Positions 13,489 through 13,509 of a stretch of DNA of 13,509 nt are shown one piece after another. Below the pieces are notes generated by a model. That model worked only from the letters and a program-made list of their open reading frames with translations. It had not been told where the DNA came from and ran no database searches. The translations under genes were made by a program, and so were the position numbers. Each line of letters starts with the position of its first letter. The stretch's first letter is position 1. This stretch comes from Candidatus Woesearchaeota archaeon CG11_big_fil_rev_8_21_14_0_20_43_8 (GTDB lineage Archaea > Nanobdellota > Nanobdellia > Woesearchaeales > CG08-08-20-14), in NCBI GenBank assembly GCA_002762705.1, contig PCVE01000050.1, forward strand, positions 1 through 13,509, read 5' to 3'.

Positions 13489-13509
13489 ATGGCAGACGAA
13501 GATGATTTG
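13489..13509 (+). CDS. Start of an unidentified gene (7 codons visible)
   Basis: The ATG at 13489 is preceded by GGATGGTGATATA, containing the GGTGAT ribosome binding site used elsewhere in the window. Only MADEDDL is visible, so nothing can be said of its function. It continues beyond the window. Confidence 0.6.

Overview
The window reads as archaeal chromosome, moderately AT-rich and close-packed. The evidence is a deoxyhypusine synthase gene (hypusination is archaeal/eukaryotic), TATA-type promoters in front of most genes, a mix of GGTGAT/GGAGGT ribosome binding sites and near-leaderless starts, many N-X-S/T sequons in predicted extracellular proteins, and a tRNA gene interrupted by an intron with a bulge-helix-bulge splice motif. 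Small helical-repeat-plus-tail-anchor proteins and Asp-rich cell-surface repeats remind me of DPANN-type archaea (for example Woesearchaeota), but I cannot fix the lineage from this window.

Layout. 1-2590: the 3' part of an ABC ATPase gene and its permease, a drug/lipid-type ABC-2 exporter with a large sequon-rich external domain. 2710-3741: a four-CBS-domain protein, convergent with deoxyhypusine synthase (3749-4705, minus). 4750-5093: a gene-poor stretch holding a short reading frame broken by one TAG. 5094-5907: two small convergent genes, a SecB-like candidate and a tail-anchored helical protein. 6095-6514: a membrane protein with a His-rich linker and a zinc ribbon.

6575-11033 is a cell-surface block. 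Two tandem paralogous secreted glycoprotein-like genes share a promoter/operator module: a TATA box followed at exactly the same offset by GTATAC-N6-GTATA(C/T). They are followed by an 881-residue secreted protein with a lectin-like N-terminal region and ten Cys/Asp-rich, probably calcium-binding repeats. The last gene overlaps by ATGA with a bile acid:sodium symporter-family (BASS) transporter.

11915-12060 (minus) is a tRNA-Arg(TCG) gene with a 74-nt intron in the T loop (59/60). Its predicted product has the canonical TTCGAAT T-loop. Next to it, an intact-ended 937-bp IS481-like element (12118-13054) with 24-bp imperfect inverted repeats and a 15-bp target duplication has inserted just upstream of the tRNA promoter. 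Its transposase frame is continuous except for one amber codon.

The right end carries a very acidic small protein gene (minus) with a perfect Shine-Dalgarno but no ATG/GTG/TTG at the expected place (ATC instead). It is divergent from a gene that starts at 13489 and leaves the window. None of the 13 ORF ends I could read uses TAG, whereas TAG interrupts two otherwise open frames. This makes amber recoding worth testing, though simple gene decay explains it equally well.
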